A DNA stretch of 64,000 bases from Chengkuizengella sp. SCS-71B (GTDB lineage Bacteria; Bacillota; Bacilli; Paenibacillales; KCTC-33759): positions 2,836,501 through 2,900,500 of the forward strand of contig NZ_JAZHSH010000001.1 of NCBI RefSeq assembly GCF_040100845.1. Direction: 5' to 3'. Under the pieces are notes generated by a model that was given only the letters and a program-made list of their open reading frames with translations, was not told where the DNA came from and did not search any database. This document shows positions 1-10,800 of this stretch, piece by piece. A program made the translations under genes and the position numbers. Within the stretch, counting starts at the first letter, position 1, and each line of letters starts with the position of its first letter.

Positions 1-318
1 AAGTGCTTTTCCTTGTATATAAGCAGTAGTAGGTACAGGACTCATTCTTATCATTTCACCTATATCAATTGCATCGGTAATCAAACCACCAAATGTATTC
101 ACAGTTAAAATGATTTGATCTGCACCATTCTCATATGCTTCATCAAAAGCACGTTCTAGAAACTTTTGCAGACCTGACTCTATACTTTGTTCAATTGGAA
201 TGACATAAACCAAATCTTTTGTAGGGTCATTTGTTTTGGCTTGTATTGAAATAAAAGATGATAATATGAAACAAATTAAAGCGCTTATATAAATAAGCCT
301 AAATAAATTTCGTTTCAA
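1..318 (-). CDS. NfeD/YqeZ-type membrane serine protease, N-terminal part (runs off the window)
   Basis: Only the first 106 codons are present; the gene continues beyond base 1. The start is a TTG preceded by GGAGG at a 7-base spacing. The N terminus has a basic, hydrophobic signal or membrane segment (about residues 1-27). It is followed by a ClpP-class fold start with VYVIPIEQSIESG and ILTVNTFGG, typical of NfeD-family proteases, which act with flotillin-like FloA in membrane organisation. The position next to yqeY and rpsU matches the yqeZ locus of Bacillus subtilis. The catalytic residues lie outside the window, so activity cannot be judged. Confidence 0.85.
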   Translation of the reverse strand, partial: MKRNLFRLIYISALICFILSSFISIQAKTNDPTKDLVYVIPIEQSIESGLQKFLERAFDEAYENGADQIILTVNTFGGLITDAIDIGEMIRMSPVPTTAYIQGKAL

Positions 319-414
319 TGATATTCCTCCTTTCGGTTTAATGATAACTCATATTCACTTAATACGTAAATGTATCGAGGTGGTTTCAATAAAGAAAACT
401 CCTTATAAATTAAA

Positions 415-460
415 ATATAAAACGAAGGCATCCCCATTAGGAGATGCCTTTTGTTCCTTT
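415..460 (-). terminator. Rho-independent terminator after yqeY
   Basis: An 8-bp stem (AAGGCATC with GATGCCTT, 425-450) is followed on the minus strand by a T-rich tract. It lies just downstream of the yqeY stop. The plus-strand side is also T-rich, so it may work in both directions. Confidence 0.7.
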
Positions 461-487
461 TATTCAAAAAAAACTTCATTAGATTTT

Positions 488-931
488 TTATTGTAGAAAG
501 TTTTGAACAGTTTGATTCACTATTTTGCCATCAGCACGACCTTTTACTTTAGGCATAAGTGCACCCATCACTTTACCCATGTCCGCCTTAGAAGAAGCTC
601 CAACTTCTTGGATGGTCTGTTGAACAATTTCGATAATTTCTTCTTCGCTTAGCTGTTGCGGAAGGTACTCATTAATGATATTGATTTCTGCTTCTAATTT
701 TTCTACAAGGTCATCTCTACCTGCGCTTTTAAATTCTTGGAGGGAATCTTTTCTTTGTTTTATCTCTCGGGTAATGATTGCAAGCACATCGTTATCGTCT
801 GGTGTTCTTCGTTCATTAATCTCTACATCTTTGATTGCTGAACGAATCATTCTAATAACGGTAAGTTTTAATTTTTCTTTATCTCTCATCGCTTGCTTCA
901 TATCCGAAGTTAATCTTTCACTCAAACTCAT
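488..931 (-). CDS. yqeY: GatB/YqeY domain protein
   Basis: This 147-residue protein matches the full YqeY family, which resembles the tRNA-binding tail domain of the GatB amidotransferase subunit. Family features seen are the N-terminal MSLSERLTSDMKQAMRDK helix, the EIKQRKDSLQEF segment, and the C-terminal KVKGRADGKIVNQ motif typical of the YqeY tail. The role is thought to be tRNA- or translation-related, but no enzymatic activity is established. It lies 14 bases after rpsU and is probably co-transcribed with it from the promoter at 1175-1204. A hairpin terminator follows. Confidence 0.93.
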   Translation of the reverse strand: MSLSERLTSDMKQAMRDKEKLKLTVIRMIRSAIKDVEINERRTPDDNDVLAIITREIKQRKDSLQEFKSAGRDDLVEKLEAEINIINEYLPQQLSEEEIIEIVQQTIQEVGASSKADMGKVMGALMPKVKGRADGKIVNQTVQNFLQ

Positions 932-945
932 TTTTTAAAATCCCC

Positions 946-1119
946 CTAGAACTTTCTCTTACGCGCAGCCTCAGATTTCTTTTTACGTTTCACACTCGGT
1001 TTCTCATAATGTTTACGTTTTTTTATTTCAGCAATCACTCCATCTTTTGCCATTGAACGTTTAAAACGACGAAGTGCTGCATCTAGTGATTCATTTTTAC
1101 GAACTTTAGTTTCAGACAC
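946..1119 (-). CDS. rpsU: 30S ribosomal protein S21
   Basis: This is a small basic ribosomal protein of the 30S subunit. I chose the GTG at 1119, which has GGAGGGAGG just upstream and gives 57 residues, the normal S21 length. The in-frame ATG at 1170 overlaps the predicted promoter and would lie upstream of or at the transcription start, so it is rejected. The sequence has the family hallmarks [16 protein letters not shown] and a very basic, Lys/Arg-rich tail. S21 sits near the anti-Shine-Dalgarno end of 16S rRNA. It heads an rpsU-yqeY unit. Confidence 0.96.
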   Translation of the reverse strand: MSETKVRKNESLDAALRRFKRSMAKDGVIAEIKKRKHYEKPSVKRKKKSEAARKRKF

Positions 1120-1174
1120 CAGTTTTCCCTCCCTCCAAACAGACCGTCCAACATAAAAACGGCTTATCATAAAA

Positions 1175-1204
1175 ATTATATGTTATATTAGAAGATAGTG
1201 TCAA
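1175..1204 (-). promoter_or_regulatory. Sigma-A promoter of rpsU-yqeY
   Basis: On the minus strand there is a consensus TTGACA (-35, 1199-1204), an 18-base spacer and TATAAT (-10, 1175-1180). Transcription would start near 1168, leaving a leader of about 50 bases before the rpsU GTG. Both hexamers match consensus exactly. Confidence 0.85.
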
Positions 1205-1228
1205 CCTATCACTTTTTTCTAGAGCAAA

Positions 1229-1573
1229 TTATTTTGGATTAAGTCGTCCTAATCTTTCTCCACCAAGTAAGTGATAATGCAGATGTGGAACTAATTGTCC
1301 CCCGTTTTGACCACAGTTATTAACAATTCTGTATCCACTTTCATCTACATTCAATTCCTTAGCAACTTTTTTTATTGCCAAATGAATTTCAGAAATTGCC
1401 TCTACATCCTCTGGTGTTATTTCATTCATCGACGGTATATGTTTTTTCGGAATAAACAATATATGTACAGGTGCTTCTGGTTGAATATCGTGAAAAGCTA
1501 AAATTAGTTCATTTTCAAATACCTTTTTTGAGGGGAGCTCCCCTTCGACAATTTTACAAAAAATACAACTCAT
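1229..1573 (-). CDS. hit: Histidine-triad (HIT) family hydrolase
   Basis: At 114 residues this is a complete HinT-like HIT protein, a purine nucleotide-binding phosphoramidase or nucleotidyl hydrolase. The triad motif HLHYH is at residues 97-101 within QLVPHLHYHLLGG. An N-terminal CxxC pair (Cys3, Cys6) probably helps bind zinc, as in many Firmicute HIT proteins. The conserved FHDIQPEAPVHIL segment is also present. The start ATG follows a GGGGGTG ribosome site. It is transcribed separately from rpsU, since the rpsU promoter lies between them. Confidence 0.93.
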   Translation of the reverse strand: MSCIFCKIVEGELPSKKVFENELILAFHDIQPEAPVHILFIPKKHIPSMNEITPEDVEAISEIHLAIKKVAKELNVDESGYRIVNNCGQNGGQLVPHLHYHLLGGERLGRLNPK

Positions 1574-1864
1574 TTCAATTCACCCCCTACATATATAGTG
1601 CATATTCATCATATCGAAAAATACAAGCAGAGTCCAATTTTTACTTATTTTTAATGTCAATTAATTTTTTTGTTCGTATTGATATTTTAGTTCTATTAGC
1701 AATTTAGAGAATCAACTAGATATTATTTAGCTATATATGTTATATAATATATATAATCTATATTATTTATTATTGAATAATGCGGATTATATTAGAAAAA
1801 ATTTTCAAAAGGTTATTATCTTTCTTATCTGAAATTAATGGATTCGAATTAGGAGGAAAGCAGC

Positions 1865-3289
1865 ATGTCAAATAGAGACCTAGGTGGAAAAAACATCATT
1901 CTCCGTATCGAAATGGATACTGAAGAAATCAAATTTGGTAGAGTTGTTACGGCTATATCAGAATCAGGTGGAGATGTTATTGCGATTGACGTCATACAAA
2001 CAGATAGACAAATTACAGTCCGTGACCTTACTGTTACCGTTTCTGAAACAACTCAAATTAATGAAATTATTGATCGAGTAAAATTATTAAAAGGTGCAAA
2101 AATAATTCATGTATCTGACAGAACCTTTCTACTACATTTAGGTGGAAAAATTGAAATGCGTCCAAAAACACCAATTAAAAATCGTGAGGATTTATCCCGT
2201 GTTTATACACCCGAAGTAGCACGGATCTGTTCTGCCATTCATGAAGATGAGAAAAAGGCACATACATTAACCATTAAAAAAAATACAGTAGCCGTTATTT
2301 CAGACGGAAGTGCTGTTTTAGGCTTAGGTAATATCGGACCTCATGCCGCCATGCCAGTCATGGAAGGTAAAGCGATGTTGTTTAAACAATTAGCTGAAGT
2401 TGATGCATTTCCAATCTGTTTAGACACGCAAGACACTGAAGAGATTATTAGTATAGTTAAAGCCTTGTCACCGACATTTGGTGGTATCAACCTTGAGGAT
2501 ATTTCGTCTCCACGTTGTTTTGAAATTGAATCTAGATTAAATGAAGAGTTAGATATTCCTGTTTTCCATGACGATCAACATGGAACAGCGATTGTATTAT
2601 ATGCTGCTTTAATCAGTGCTTTGAAAATTGTGAAAAAATCTATCAATGAAGTAAAAGTAGTGATAACTGGAATTGGAGCTGCAGGAATAGCATGCAGCAA
2701 AATATTACTGGCCGCTGGAGTAAAAGAAATTATTGGGGTCGATCGTGAAGGTGCCCTAGTCAAAACTCAATCCTATGATAATGTAATGTGGAATTGGTAC
2801 GCTGATAATACAAATCCTAATCAGTTAAGTGGAAGTTTAAGTGATGTCATTAAAGATGCCGATGTGTTTATAGGATTATCTGCTGGAGGAATTTTAAAGA
2901 GGAAAGACGTTGAAAACATGGCGACAGATCCGATTGTTTTTGCTATGGCTAATCCTACTCCTGAAATTGATCCAAAAGAAATTGAGGACATCGTAGGTGT
3001 GATGGCAACGGGAAGATCAGACTATCCTAACCAAATTAATAATGTGTTATCTTTCCCTGGTATTTTCAGAGGTGCATTAGACTGCAGAGCAACTGAAGTT
3101 AATGAAGAGATGAAACTAGCAGCTGCAGAAGCAATTGCATCAGTTATAACCGATGAAGAAAGAAACAGTTATTACATTATACCAAGTGTTTTCAATCAAA
3201 AAGTTGTAGAAAAAGTTAGAAGAAATGTAATTGAAGCAGCTATAAACACAAATGTAGCTCGAAAAATTCCAAAACAATTTCGTAAATAA
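1865..3289 (+). CDS. NAD(P)-dependent malic enzyme with N-terminal ACT domain
   Basis: This enzyme oxidatively decarboxylates malate to pyruvate. The 474 residues begin with an ACT-like regulatory domain (about 10-90), absent from the shorter YtsJ type but common in Paenibacillus-type malic enzymes. The malic N-terminal domain follows (about 105-235), with VLGLGNIGPHAAMPVMEGK and the metal-binding FHDDQHGTA near 234-242. The NAD-binding Rossmann domain has GIGAAG at 269-274. AGGAGG lies before the ATG. It stands alone on the plus strand between divergent hit and fadH, with its own terminator. The ACT domain suggests amino-acid control, which is inference. Confidence 0.93.
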   Translation: MSNRDLGGKNIILRIEMDTEEIKFGRVVTAISESGGDVIAIDVIQTDRQITVRDLTVTVSETTQINEIIDRVKLLKGAKIIHVSDRTFLLHLGGKIEMRPKTPIKNREDLSRVYTPEVARICSAIHEDEKKAHTLTIKKNTVAVISDGSAVLGLGNIGPHAAMPVMEGKAMLFKQLAEVDAFPICLDTQDTEEIISIVKALSPTFGGINLEDISSPRCFEIESRLNEELDIPVFHDDQHGTAIVLYAALISALKIVKKSINEVKVVITGIGAAGIACSKILLAAGVKEIIGVDREGALVKTQSYDNVMWNWYADNTNPNQLSGSLSDVIKDADVFIGLSAGGILKRKDVENMATDPIVFAMANPTPEIDPKEIEDIVGVMATGRSDYPNQINNVLSFPGIFRGALDCRATEVNEEMKLAAAEAIASVITDEERNSYYIIPSVFNQKVVEKVRRNVIEAAINTNVARKIPKQFRK

Positions 3290-3299
3290 ACAAATAAAA

Positions 3300-3338
3300 G
3301 CAAGAGACCAGGACTATCTAAACTCTGGTCTCTTGTCA
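3300..3338 (+). terminator. Terminator after malic enzyme gene
   Basis: A 10-bp stem (AAGAGACCAG at 3302-3311, CTGGTCTCTT at 3325-3334) lies 12 bases after the stop. The U-tract is short and interrupted, so termination efficiency is uncertain. Confidence 0.6.
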
Positions 3339-3422
3339 TAATTTATATTATATACTTAAACATAGGGCTTCTGAGAATTTTCTCTAAATATAAATAAACA
3401 ATATTGAAAGGGGAATTTATCT

Positions 3423-4187
3423 ATGAAAGATAAAGTAGTTATTGTTACAGGTGGTTCAAATGGAATGGGCAAACATATGGCACAGAAATTTGCTCAAGAA
3501 GGTGCAAAAGTCGCTATCACTGGACGAACTCTAGAGAAATTAGAAGCAACGAAAAAAGAAATCGAAACTTATGATGGACAGGTCTTATGTATTCAAATGG
3601 ATGTTCGAGAACCAGATCAAGTGGATCAAATGGTGCAAAAAACAGATCAAACTTTTGGCAGAATAGATTTTCTAGTTAATAATGCCGCTGGAAACTTCAT
3701 CTGTATGGCAGAAGATTTATCCGTTAATGGTTGGAATGCAGTCATTAATATTGTATTAAATGGAACATTCTATTGCAGTTCTGCTGTAGGCAGATATTGG
3801 ATTGACAGGCATATGCAAGGAAACATTCTAAACATAGTTGCAACGTATGCTTGGGATGCAGGTCCAGGAGTAATTCATTCAGCCTCAGCAAAAGCAGGTG
3901 TACTTGCTATGACTAGAACTTTAGCTGTTGAATGGGGTAGAAGTTATGGCATTCGTGTAAACGCTATCGCACCAGGACCAATAGAGCGAACTGGTGGAGC
4001 TGAAAAACTATTCCAATCAGAAGCTGCAGCTAAAAGAACTTTGAACAGTATTCCTTTAAGAAGAATTGGAAAACCTGAAGAAATAGCTGAATTAGCTTAT
4101 TTCATGTTCTCAGACAAGGCTTCTTATATGAATGGTGAATGTATAACATTAGATGGTGGACAACAATGGAATCAACATCCATTTTAA
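3423..4187 (+). CDS. fadH: 2,4-dienoyl-CoA reductase, SDR family
   Basis: This is a 254-residue short-chain dehydrogenase that closely resembles the Bacillus FadH (YkuF) type. It reduces 2,4-dienoyl-CoA during beta-oxidation of unsaturated fatty acids. The NADP-binding TGGSNGMG is at 9-16 and NNAAG at 86-90. The usual SDR YxxxK motif reads SASAK (153-157): the lysine is kept and the tyrosine is serine. The DECR subfamily is known for this atypical active site, so it is not a sign of decay. A clear ribosome site (AAAGGGG) precedes the ATG. It appears monocistronic, ending at a strong hairpin. Confidence 0.9.
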   Translation: MKDKVVIVTGGSNGMGKHMAQKFAQEGAKVAITGRTLEKLEATKKEIETYDGQVLCIQMDVREPDQVDQMVQKTDQTFGRIDFLVNNAAGNFICMAEDLSVNGWNAVINIVLNGTFYCSSAVGRYWIDRHMQGNILNIVATYAWDAGPGVIHSASAKAGVLAMTRTLAVEWGRSYGIRVNAIAPGPIERTGGAEKLFQSEAAAKRTLNSIPLRRIGKPEEIAELAYFMFSDKASYMNGECITLDGGQQWNQHPF

Positions 4188-4243
4188 GCAAAAAACAGTG
4201 AACAGAAATTATAATTTCAAAAATAATATTTAACTTAATACTT

Positions 4244-4280
4244 AATTAGCCGTCAGAGTATGTTCAGACGGCTAATTTTA
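4244..4280 (+). terminator. Terminator after fadH
   Basis: A perfect 11-bp stem (AATTAGCCGTC with GACGGCTAATT) with a 12-base loop is followed by TTTTA. It lies between the convergent fadH and beta-helix genes and may serve both. Confidence 0.8.
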
Positions 4281-4302
4281 TGCTGCTATACAGTAAACTA
4301 TA

Positions 4303-5388
4303 TCATCTAAGATGTGGGGGGAAAAATCGACCTTTTGTTTTGATTGAGTTGAATCCACAGTCTTCACATAATCCATCAGGTACACTTGTTTCACATTTAT
4401 TTTCATCAATGACATTACCTGGTCCTCCATTATTTTGGATATCTGGATTATTTCCTTCTAAACAATTTGAACGAACTCCATTATTATCAGATGTAGTAGA
4501 TAATAAAATACCTGCTTGAGTATTATCTACTACGCAATTGTTGTCTATAATACTATCCATACCTGTAATATTTATACCATTCAGCATATTTTGAAAGATT
4601 TTATTTTTCAATATTCGATTGTCAGTCCCAGATGAAAAATCAGCAGTCATGATGCCATCTGCTCCATTTTTGGCCGCTTTATTGCCAAGTATTAAATTAT
4701 TTTCTTCTATTTCAAAACCAAAATTCGTATTTCCTAGGGCTTGATTACAATAAATTAAATTCCCATCTCCCTCAGCATCTAAACCAGAATCTGTGTTGCT
4801 GATTAGGCAGTTATTTATAAACAAATTATCAGTTGCTGCAGATGTTGTGAAAATCCCATCACCATTGCCTTGAATTAAATTATTACATATAAAATTACAA
4901 TCAGCAGTAATTGAAATCCCATCGATCCCATTATCTTTCACAATGCAATTGATGCAATAATTAAAATTAGTATCTAGATCAATCCCATCACTAGAATTAC
5001 CACTTGATTCAACGTCCATGACAAGATTGTGAGTTCCCGCTGTAACATGAACTCCTTCCGCTCCATTTCCAATAACTAAAAGATTTCTAAGAATGTTACT
5101 ATTTGTATTGATCTCAATCCCATCATTAGTATAGTTTTGGACAGTAAGGCATTCAATAGTTACCAATTGTGAACCGGTAATATCAAATGCTGTGTTAAGG
5201 GCATTATTACCCTCAAGTATCGTTTTATTAACTCCTGATCCTATGATTCTTATTCCAGCTTTGCCAGCACCAATGACTAATGCTTCAGAAAAAGTTCCAG
5301 GTGCTATCCTAATTGTGTCATTTGGTCCTGCCATAGCAAGGGCAGCTGTAATGGTGGGTATTGGGTCAGGTACATTAAAAACAGTCAT
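4303..5388 (-). CDS. Right-handed parallel beta-helix repeat protein (NosD/pectate-lyase-like fold)
   Basis: The 361-residue protein is built almost entirely of short Asn-rich rungs (for example NSSDGIDLDTNFNYCINCIV), repeated about every 21-24 residues. This is the signature of a right-handed parallel beta-helix, as in NosD or pectate lyase. No signal peptide or anchor is visible; the N terminus reads MTVFNVPDPIPTITAALAMA. I chose the ATG at 5388 because AGGAG lies 8 bases upstream; the in-frame GTG at 5397 overlaps that ribosome site. Cysteines recur, with a CEDCG pair near the C terminus. No catalytic site can be assigned. A carbohydrate-binding, structural or spore-surface role is possible but unproven. 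Confidence 0.8.
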   Translation of the reverse strand: MTVFNVPDPIPTITAALAMAGPNDTIRIAPGTFSEALVIGAGKAGIRIIGSGVNKTILEGNNALNTAFDITGSQLVTIECLTVQNYTNDGIEINTNSNILRNLLVIGNGAEGVHVTAGTHNLVMDVESSGNSSDGIDLDTNFNYCINCIVKDNGIDGISITADCNFICNNLIQGNGDGIFTTSAATDNLFINNCLISNTDSGLDAEGDGNLIYCNQALGNTNFGFEIEENNLILGNKAAKNGADGIMTADFSSGTDNRILKNKIFQNMLNGINITGMDSIIDNNCVVDNTQAGILLSTTSDNNGVRSNCLEGNNPDIQNNGGPGNVIDENKCETSVPDGLCEDCGFNSIKTKGRFFPPHLR

Positions 5389-5518
5389 ATATACCACTCC
5401 TAAGTTTTTGTTGATACATTAATATATTCAAATAAAATAAAAAGGAGTGGACTCATATCTAATGTACCAGAATTAAGAAAAGCACCTAGCAATATCTTCA
5501 ACAATTCATTTGTTCAAC

Positions 5519-7036
<1,518 letters not shown>

Positions 7037-7047
7037 TTAAATGATAA

Positions 7048-7060
7048 TGAAGCGTTTTCA
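7048..7060 (-). promoter_or_regulatory. Possible CcpA (cre-like) site upstream of glpK
   Basis: The minus strand reads TGAAAACGCTTCA. The left half is an exact cre half-site, but the element is one base shorter than the 14-bp consensus. It lies 39 bases upstream of glpK, a gene commonly under CcpA control. This is a weak call. Confidence 0.35.
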
Positions 7061-7198
7061 CTTATACATTTTACTTTACAACGCTTAAAATGATTCGTAA
7101 ATAAAAAATAAGAGACTAAATCAAATTGACCTAATCTCTAAATAATAAGTAACTATTAAATTATTCTAATGAATTACTTTACGCAAAAGATGAATGTA

Positions 7199-7759
7199 TC
7201 AATAATACGGTAGTCTGCCGAATCTTCTTATAAATCCAAAAGGAAATATTCTTCTGGAAAAACCTAATCTTCTACCATATGGGAATCCATATCCATATCC
7301 TGGGAATCCAAAACCATACCCTGGATATCCAAATCCTCCAAATCCACCATATCCAAATTGTCTCATTTCGTGAGGGTGATGCATGGTGTTTGGCATCATA
7401 TGGTGAGAGTGATGCATGGTGTTTGGCATCATATGATCTTCAGCTGCCATTACATTCTCGCACCTTGGACAAGCTAGATATAAATTTTCCTCATCAATAC
7501 CTTCTACAAATCCGTCTTGGGTAGTACCATCCATCATTTCAACCATGACATATCGATGCATATTTTCACAACAAACATCTTTCATACCATTCATATGTGC
7601 TGGTGCAACACCTGCTTTTGACATCGGGGATATGTTTTCATTTGATACAGGAGATACTCCTGCCTTTGATGTTGGTGCTACATTATTATTTGATATAGGG
7701 GATATCCCAGCATTTGTGTTATTTGACATAGGGGACACCCCAGTATTGGCATTATTCAT
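7199..7759 (-). CDS. Hypothetical protein with LSm-like centre and Gly/Tyr/Phe/Pro-rich tail; possible spore protein
   Basis: I do not recognise a named family. The ATG at 7759 is chosen because AGGAGGTG lies about 10 bases upstream, giving 186 residues. Residues 1-55 hold four to five repeats of the type KAGVSPVSNENISP. Residues 62-98 contain CCENMHRYVMVEMMDGTTQDGFVEGIDEE, which looks like a small LSm/SH3-type beta strand set, then CPRC. Residues 108-130 hold a duplicated MMPNTMHH segment. The tail (135-186) is rich in Gly, Tyr, Phe and Pro, then Arg, as in several Bacillales spore-coat proteins. No signal peptide is seen. The spore assignment is inference. Confidence 0.65.
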   Translation of the reverse strand: MNNANTGVSPMSNNTNAGISPISNNNVAPTSKAGVSPVSNENISPMSKAGVAPAHMNGMKDVCCENMHRYVMVEMMDGTTQDGFVEGIDEENLYLACPRCENVMAAEDHMMPNTMHHSHHMMPNTMHHPHEMRQFGYGGFGGFGYPGYGFGFPGYGYGFPYGRRLGFSRRIFPFGFIRRFGRLPYY

Positions 7760-7840
7760 TTTTAGTAAACACCTCCTACACCAACCATGATATTCACCCG
7801 TAGGCAAAAGGCTACTAAAAGAATAAAAATGGGTGTTTAC

Positions 7841-10800
7841 CTAGTTTATTTTTACAGTATGGGCACCATCAAAAAGATACAAGTATTGTTCTGAAACAGG
7901 AATTTTCCATATGTGTTCAACTGCTTTTGTATACATTTCTATTTGCATTTTATATCTTTCTTTTATTTCATTTATTTTATTTCCATAAACCGCATCTGTT
8001 TTATAATCAATGAGAATAAAGTGGTCATTTTCTAAAAATAAACAATCTATAATTCCTTGTATCAATACAATCTCACTAGAAGCTTCAGTATCAAGACTAC
8101 CATATACATCTTTAGCAGGTAATCCATAACTAAAGGGTACTTCTCGGTAGAACCTTTTAGACAAATTCAACCTTGTTCCTAAGTCACTTTGAAAAAAAGC
8201 ATGAATAACAGAAATATCAACCTCTTCACTTTGTTCTACAGAAATCATATTTTTCATTTGCAGATGATTTAAAGTTTGTTGTATCACCTCTAAAGAAATA
8301 ACTTTTTGTAATGGAATGTGCTGCATGATGGAATGGTACACAGTTCCTCTCTCTGCAGCATTCACTTGTTTTTGTTCCATAAACCTAGGTCTTCTTTTTA
8401 AATTATTTTTTTGAGGAATCGATGTTAATAAAGAAGTTTTAATCGTCTCTTCATCACTTTTAGCAAACATCTCTGTCTTTAATTCAGCAATCCTTTTCAT
8501 TTCTGAAACTGATGTTTTAGATAACAAAGTTTGAGACAATCTATTCTGATCTATCCAAGTAAATTTATGAGATAATAAATCGAATACGATTGAATCTGTT
8601 TTCTGTTCAAGGTTCTGTAAATTAGTAAGTGACTCTATCTTAGTTTCTGGTAATAATTCATCTATTTCTTTATCTACTAATTCATGAGCAGGCAAAATCT
8701 CAAATACCCATTTCGAATCGCAACTATTTTCTTTGAATCTAGGCATCAATTGGTGGTCTAATAAATCCCTCATTGGTTTCATATGATCATGGCGAATTAA
8801 TGCAGGACCTAACCAATCAAAATAGCTGCGAGCCTTGACTAATACATAATCAGGAAGCTGTGAAGAAGTATTTTCAATCATTGGACTCCATTTCAACAAC
8901 TTCTTCTTAAAATCTTTAATTGTGCCAATTAAAAATAGTTTTTCTTTTGCACGTGTTAAAGCAACATAAAGTATACGCATTTCTTCAGCTAACATTTCTA
9001 ATTGCAGTCGACGTTTAATAGCTAGGCTAGGTAAGGTAGGATAGGATATTCTATTGGGAATATCCACATATTTAGGACCAAAACCCAGCTGTTTATGCAT
9101 TAAAAATGGATTATTCAAATCTTGAAAATTAAACATTTTATTTATTCCAGCAACAAAAACAACTGGAAATTCCAACCCTTTGCTTTTATGAATAGACATT
9201 AAACGAACCACATTTTCTTGTTCCCCTACTGCTCTTGCAGCTCCTAAGTCTCCACCTTTATCTCGCATTTGATTAATAAAGGTTAAAAAGCGAAACAAAC
9301 CTCTAAAAGAAGTTTTTTCATACTGCTTAGCACGATCATATAATAAACGAAGATTCGCTTGTTTTTGTATCCCCCCTGGCATTCCCCCTACCATATCGTA
9401 AAACAGAGTCTCACGATAAATGTGCCAAATTAAATCGGATAGGGCTCCTTGTCTAGCTTTTTTACGCCAACTCTCCAATTGAATCAAGAATTGATCCAGT
9501 TTATTCTTTAGTTCATGCTCGTCGTTTGACTTTTGATTTACAAAAGCTTGCAATGCTTCAAAATAGGAGTGTTTCGAATCAGCAAGACGGATTAATGCCA
9601 TGTCATTAGCAGAAAGTTGAACAATTGGGGAGCGTAAAACCGCTGCTAGGGCAATATCCTGATAAGGATTATCTATAACTTTTAAGACAGACAACATCAC
9701 TTCTACTTCCCCAGCATCAAAATAACCTGAATCTAAATCTGCATAACAAGGAATACCTGACTTTTTAAATTCATCAATGAAAATTGAAGACCATTGTTGA
9801 GTTGATCTAAGTAAAATAACGATATCCTTATATGTTGCTGGACTTGCATTTCCATGTTTATCTGTTACATAAAAAGGCTCTCCATTTTGACCTACTAACT
9901 TTTTAATTTGTTTTATAATATTCAATGCTTCTAATTGAGCCGTTTCAACATCCTGCGATTCTATCCAATCTTTTAAATTTTCTTCAGATTCACTATTCTG
10001 TTGTTGATTTACTTCCGATGATCTATCAATGAGCTGAATGTGAATCGATGAGTTAGCCTCTCCTAGCTGGTTCATTTCTGAAAAACCATCACCATAAATT
10101 AAAGCAGCTTTCTCATCATACGCCATCTCTCCAATAGATTCATTCATCAATTGTTTAAAAATATAATTGACTCCATTAATGATTTCTTTACGACTTCTAA
10201 AGTTTTTTGAAAGGTCAATTTTTACTCCATCTTGATATTGAACTTTTGTATTCACACTCTCATATCTTTTATACTTATCCAAAAACAATCCTGGTTCTGC
10301 TAACCGAAAGCGATAAATACTTTGTTTAACATCCCCTACCATAAATCGATTACCTGGTTTATCTTTAGAAATCAAAGATAAAATGGCTTCTTGAACCATA
10401 TTTGTATCTTGATATTCATCTATCAATACCTCTTCAAAATTTTTTTGATAATTCAATGCAATCTGAGAAGGCTGTATATTATCATAATCACTTTCTACAT
10501 TACATAAAATTTGTAAACAATAATGCTCTAGGTCCCCGTAATCTACTAAACCCTTATCTGCTTTGGCAAGTTGATATTGATCAGAGAAATCTAGAATTAG
10601 TTTTACAAGTATTTGCATTAGTGGGGCTACTTCTTCCAACTCTTGATAAAAAGTTTCTGGTGACCTTTGAAATAATTCATCACGTATCCCACTAATTAGC
10701 TTCTTTGCTTCGTTTCTTAATTCCTTCACTTGATCAAGTAATTGTGAATCTATTTCTTGATTCCTAGTTGATTTAAGTTTGGGAAATTGAATATTTTGAA

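Noticed and set aside
1620-1860. AT-rich palindromic stretch (TATATATGTTATATAATATATATAA) before the malic enzyme gene, split here as TATATATGTTATA and TAATATATATAA, as a possible origin or operator.
   Set aside because: Simple A/T composition explains it; there are no DnaA boxes and no clear inverted motif.
3423-4187. Loss of the catalytic tyrosine in the fadH YxxxK motif as a sign of inactivation.
   Set aside because: Dienoyl-CoA reductases of this subfamily normally lack that tyrosine, and the rest of the active site is conserved.
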